A stretch of 16,679 bases of DNA from an uncultured Candidatus Melainabacteria bacterium (GTDB lineage Bacteria > Cyanobacteriota > Vampirovibrionia > Gastranaerophilales > Gastranaerophilaceae): the NCBI GenBank assembly GCA_934754735.1, contig CAKVJE010000037.1, positions 1 to 16,679 of the forward strand. The letters run 5' to 3'. Position 1 is the stretch's first letter; each line of letters starts with the position of its first letter. Both the position numbers and the translations under genes were made by a program. Positions 14,376 to 16,679 of this stretch are shown here, piece by piece. The notes under the pieces are model-generated. The model did not search any database. It was given only the letters and a program-made list of their open reading frames with translations, and had not been told where the DNA came from.

Positions 14376-15467
14376 TTACAAATCTATATTTAAATCTTCT
14401 TTTTTCTTTGTGTGCTTAATCATCTCTGACGCTATAATCGCCGTAATTGGCACACAAACAACAATTGCAATACTTCCAATCAATGCTGACGCAACTTCCG
14501 TCACAACTTGATTCAAGTTAATAAATTTTTGTAAATCGATATTATTCGCAAGTAATAACAAAGGCAAAGAACCGCCCATATAAACAAGAATCAAAGTATT
14601 TGCCATTGTACCTATAATATCGCGCCCTACGTTCATGCCGGATTTAAATAAGTCTTTGACGCCTTTTGTCGTATCAATTTCATAGATTTCATTAATTGTA
14701 CTTGCAATAGACATAGCAACATCCATAACAGCACCAAGAGTTGCCAAAACCATCGTTGCAATTGTTATATTTATAAAATTTAATTCAGGATGTGATGTAA
14801 ACAAATACATAGATGTTTCATCTGCAAAACCGGTCAGATGTGCTGTTATCATAGCTATAAATGATAAAATACTAGCAAAAGCCAAGCTTAAGATAGTACC
14901 TATAACCGCAGAAGAACTTTTTGAGTTAAATCCACCTACTGAATACATCGTTGCAGCAGTTGAAAGTAAGCACACTAAAATTGCTGCAAAAATCGGATTT
15001 ATTCCATTTAAAACCATCGGCGCTAAAAGATTTGTTATCAAAAGTATTGTTACACCAATAGAAATTAAGCTAAACACACCTTTTTTTCGACCTACATAAA
15101 TCAATAATCCGCAAAAAATAAGCGCAAGCCATCCCAATGTTCCTGAACGTTTTATATCTTCTATACTATACTCAACACCATTTCCGTTATCTTCAGCATG
15201 AAGAATTACTTTTGTATTCTTTTTTAACTTTATATCATAATAAGGATTTCCGGTAAGCATATTATCTAACTCAACGGTTTCACCTTTAAATTCTCCTGTA
15301 ACAAGTTTTACCTCAATTGCCTGTTTTGTTTGAGTAACATTCGTATCAGTCAAATCAACATATTTAACATTTTGAACAACGCCAACTTCTGACGGTAAAA
15401 TGTTACCTTCTTCCGCAAAACAAGGTAATACAAAAAGCAGTAAAAAGAATACAAATATTTTTTTCAT
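14376..15467 (-). CDS. YibE/F-family multipass membrane protein
   Basis: Integral membrane protein of the YibE/F family; function unproven in the literature I know (a transport or export role is often guessed). 363 residues. N-terminal signal peptide MKKIFVFFLLLFVLPCFA, then an exported beta-rich domain to about residue 105, where Val- and Thr-rich strands resemble the small extracytoplasmic domain usual in this family. About seven to eight hydrophobic helices run from 108 to 348. The family core is clear: GAVMDVAMSIASTINEI (245-261) and GRDIIGTMANTLILVYMGGS (281-300). The basic tail HTKKKED should be cytoplasmic. GGAG lies 8 bases before the ATG. It follows trpS on the same strand after the trpS terminator and a leader hairpin, so it may have its own promoter, which I could not identify with confidence. 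Confidence 0.9.
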   Translation of the reverse strand: MKKIFVFFLLLFVLPCFAEEGNILPSEVGVVQNVKYVDLTDTNVTQTKQAIEVKLVTGEFKGETVELDNMLTGNPYYDIKLKKNTKVILHAEDNGNGVEYSIEDIKRSGTLGWLALIFCGLLIYVGRKKGVFSLISIGVTILLITNLLAPMVLNGINPIFAAILVCLLSTAATMYSVGGFNSKSSSAVIGTILSLAFASILSFIAMITAHLTGFADETSMYLFTSHPELNFINITIATMVLATLGAVMDVAMSIASTINEIYEIDTTKGVKDLFKSGMNVGRDIIGTMANTLILVYMGGSLPLLLLANNIDLQKFINLNQVVTEVASALIGSIAIVVCVPITAIIASEMIKHTKKKEDLNIDL

Positions 15468-15494
15468 TACATATGCTCCGTGTAATCATTGTGA

Positions 15495-15511
15495 GAGAAT
15501 TTTTGATTCTC
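15495..15511 (-). promoter_or_regulatory. Leader hairpin upstream of the YibE/F gene
   Basis: GAGAAT (15495-15500) and ATTCTC (15506-15511) form a 6-bp stem with a 5-base loop. Flanking ATTGT/ACAAT can add a further 5 bp beyond a small internal loop. It lies about 15 bases before the GGAG ribosome site. It could be an operator, an RNA structure, or chance. Confidence 0.3.
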
Positions 15512-15533
15512 GTAACAATTTATGATATCAATC

Positions 15534-15566
15534 AAAAAATTAAAGGTGCAATTTCTGCACCCTTAA
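15534..15566 (-). terminator. Intrinsic terminator of trpS
   Basis: On the minus strand, immediately after the trpS stop, an 11-bp stem with one G-U pair (15566-15556 with 15550-15540) and loop GAAAT is followed by a T-run (15539-15534). The stem begins only two bases after the stop codon. Confidence 0.85.
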
Positions 15567-15568
15567 TC

Positions 15569-16573
15569 TTAGTACATTCTAACCAATTTTCTAACTTCTT
15601 TAAGAACTTTTTGAGCTTCTTCCCTTGCCCTAGCTGAACCTTCGTTCAAAATCTTTTCAACAATTTCAGGATGAGCTTCATAATATCTTCTTCTTTCTCT
15701 GATTTCTTTGAAGCGTTCGTTAACCTTTGCGCCTAATTGACGTTTACAATCTGCACATCCGCGTTGACCTTTTTCACATTCACATCTGATTGTGTTAACT
15801 TCATCTTCGCTTCCGAAAATTTTCCAATATTTGAAAGCTACTTCACAATCATCAGGATGACCCAAATCATCTTTTCTCATCCTGCTTCTATCAGTAATTG
15901 CAGACATAATCTTCTTAGCTGTAACTTCTTCTGTATCAGCGATTTTAATATCATTGTTGAAAGATTTACCCATTTTATTACCGTCTAAACCGCAAATCAA
16001 AGAGCAATTATTCAACAATGGTTGAGTTTCTTTAAAGAAATCTGCTTTATAGATATTATTAAATCTTCTTGCGATATCTCTTGTCAGTTCAACGTGTGCT
16101 ACTTGATCAATTCCCACAGGAACAAAATCAGTATTAAACGCCAAAATATCAGCCGTCATAAGAACAGGATAACCCATCAAACCATAATTGATTTGAGATG
16201 CGAAACCTTCTTTTGAGTGCAAAATTTTTGCCATATCTTTTAAGTTAGGATCTCTTTCTACCCAGTTTTGAGGAGTAATCATACTTAAATAAATATGAAG
16301 TTCTGCGATTTCAGGAATCAAAGATTGAACATAGATTGTAGCTTTTTCAGGATTAATTCCGCTTGCAAGCCAATCCACCGCAACATCAATCACATCTTGT
16401 CTTAAATTCTCTGTCTTTTCGTATTTTGTAGTCAAAGCATGCCAGTCAGCAATGAAATAAAAACATCTGTACTCATCTTGGAGTTTTAACATGTTTTCAA
16501 TTACGCCTAAATAATGTCCCAAATGAAGTTTCCCTGTTGGGCGCATGCCTGTTACTACAATTTTATCTTGCAT
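15569..16573 (-). CDS. trpS: Tryptophanyl-tRNA synthetase with an iron-sulfur-type Cys motif
   Basis: Class I synthetase that charges tRNA-Trp with tryptophan. 334 residues, full length. Seen: the HIGH-type motif HLGH (17-20) after TGMRPTGKL, the KMSKS-type loop KMGKS (200-204), and GYPVLMTADIL with PVGIDQVAHVELTRDIA (152-168), which are standard TrpRS landmarks. Cysteines C243, C266, C273 and C276 have the spacing C-x22-C-x6-C-x2-C, which is the [4Fe-4S] site known from Thermotoga maritima TrpRS, in the anticodon-binding part. The ATG is preceded by GGAAAGGA. It follows another gene of the same strand by three bases, so trpS is read from a promoter outside the window. Confidence 0.97.
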   Translation of the reverse strand: MQDKIVVTGMRPTGKLHLGHYLGVIENMLKLQDEYRCFYFIADWHALTTKYEKTENLRQDVIDVAVDWLASGINPEKATIYVQSLIPEIAELHIYLSMITPQNWVERDPNLKDMAKILHSKEGFASQINYGLMGYPVLMTADILAFNTDFVPVGIDQVAHVELTRDIARRFNNIYKADFFKETQPLLNNCSLICGLDGNKMGKSFNNDIKIADTEEVTAKKIMSAITDRSRMRKDDLGHPDDCEVAFKYWKIFGSEDEVNTIRCECEKGQRGCADCKRQLGAKVNERFKEIRERRRYYEAHPEIVEKILNEGSARAREEAQKVLKEVRKLVRMY

Positions 16574-16576
16574 ATA

Positions 16577-16679
16577 TTATTTCCTTTCCTTAATCATCAA
16601 AACTTTAATTTCACCGGCGCCTAAATCCGTAAACAAACGTTTATGTCCGGCTCTTATATTATCGTTACCTGTTATTACG
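16577..16679 (-). CDS. 3' end of an unidentified gene upstream of trpS
   Basis: On the minus strand a frame is open from the window edge to TAA at 16579-16577 and encodes the last 33 residues of a protein, ending with AGEIKVLMIKERK. I read it as a gene end because the frame stays open, its composition looks coding, and trpS begins three bases after the stop with its ribosome site (GGAAAGGA) inside these last codons, a typical operon junction. The stretch is too short to name a family. Confidence 0.6.
   Translation of the reverse strand, partial: VITGNDNIRAGHKRLFTDLGAGEIKVLMIKERK

Overview
This is AT-rich chromosomal DNA (low-GC coding sequence, good Shine-Dalgarno sites, dense gene packing) from a Gram-negative-like or atypical bacterium. 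My best guess is the non-photosynthetic cyanobacterial relatives (Vampirovibrionia/Melainabacteria, possibly the gut order Gastranaerophilales). The guess rests on the mix of a DSHCT-type Ski2/Mtr4-like helicase of the kind seen in cyanobacteria, lipoprotein-like leaders, ClpC-type N-domains and low GC. A Firmicutes-like host cannot be excluded, because ruvX-DUF1292 and tilS-hpt pairs are also common there. There are no rRNA, tRNA, phage, IS or CRISPR elements in the window.

Layout. 1-1881: 3' part of a Ski2/Mtr4-like helicase gene (+). 1882-2357: gene-free, filled with nested palindromic repeats, including a 114-bp direct repeat in two copies. 2358-3836: unrecognised, acidic, Ser/Thr/Ala-rich protein (-) with three hydrophobic segments. 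3837-4058: divergent promoter region. 4059-9586: a tight six-gene operon (+): unknown alpha-helical protein, ruvX, a DUF1292 protein, a protein made only of Clp N-domains, tilS and hpt. 9629-12086: a second (+) run of an exported metallophosphoesterase, an MBL-fold hydrolase and a lipoprotein-like TPR protein. 12144-13817: orphan membrane-bound PAS-PAS histidine kinase (+). 13853-13887: a strong hairpin between convergent genes. 13909-14187: HU (-). 14376-15467: YibE/F-family membrane protein (-). 15569-16573: trpS (-). 16577-16679: the 3' end of another (-) gene just upstream of trpS.

Most of the content is core housekeeping: Holliday-junction/rRNA processing nuclease (RuvX), tRNA-Ile lysidinylation (TilS), purine salvage (Hpt), nucleoid protein (HU) and tryptophan charging (TrpS). 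The unusual parts are (i) a standalone protein of six Clp N-domain half-repeats with no AAA+ module, whose Clp_N glutamates are largely kept; (ii) a TrpRS carrying the exact C-x22-C-x6-C-x2-C spacing of the iron-sulfur TrpRS; (iii) a histidine kinase with a broken G1 box; (iv) the unknown protein at 2358-3836 flanked by palindromic repeats; and (v) the unknown protein leading the ruvX-tilS-hpt operon. I did not see a clearly new multi-gene defence or secretion system.
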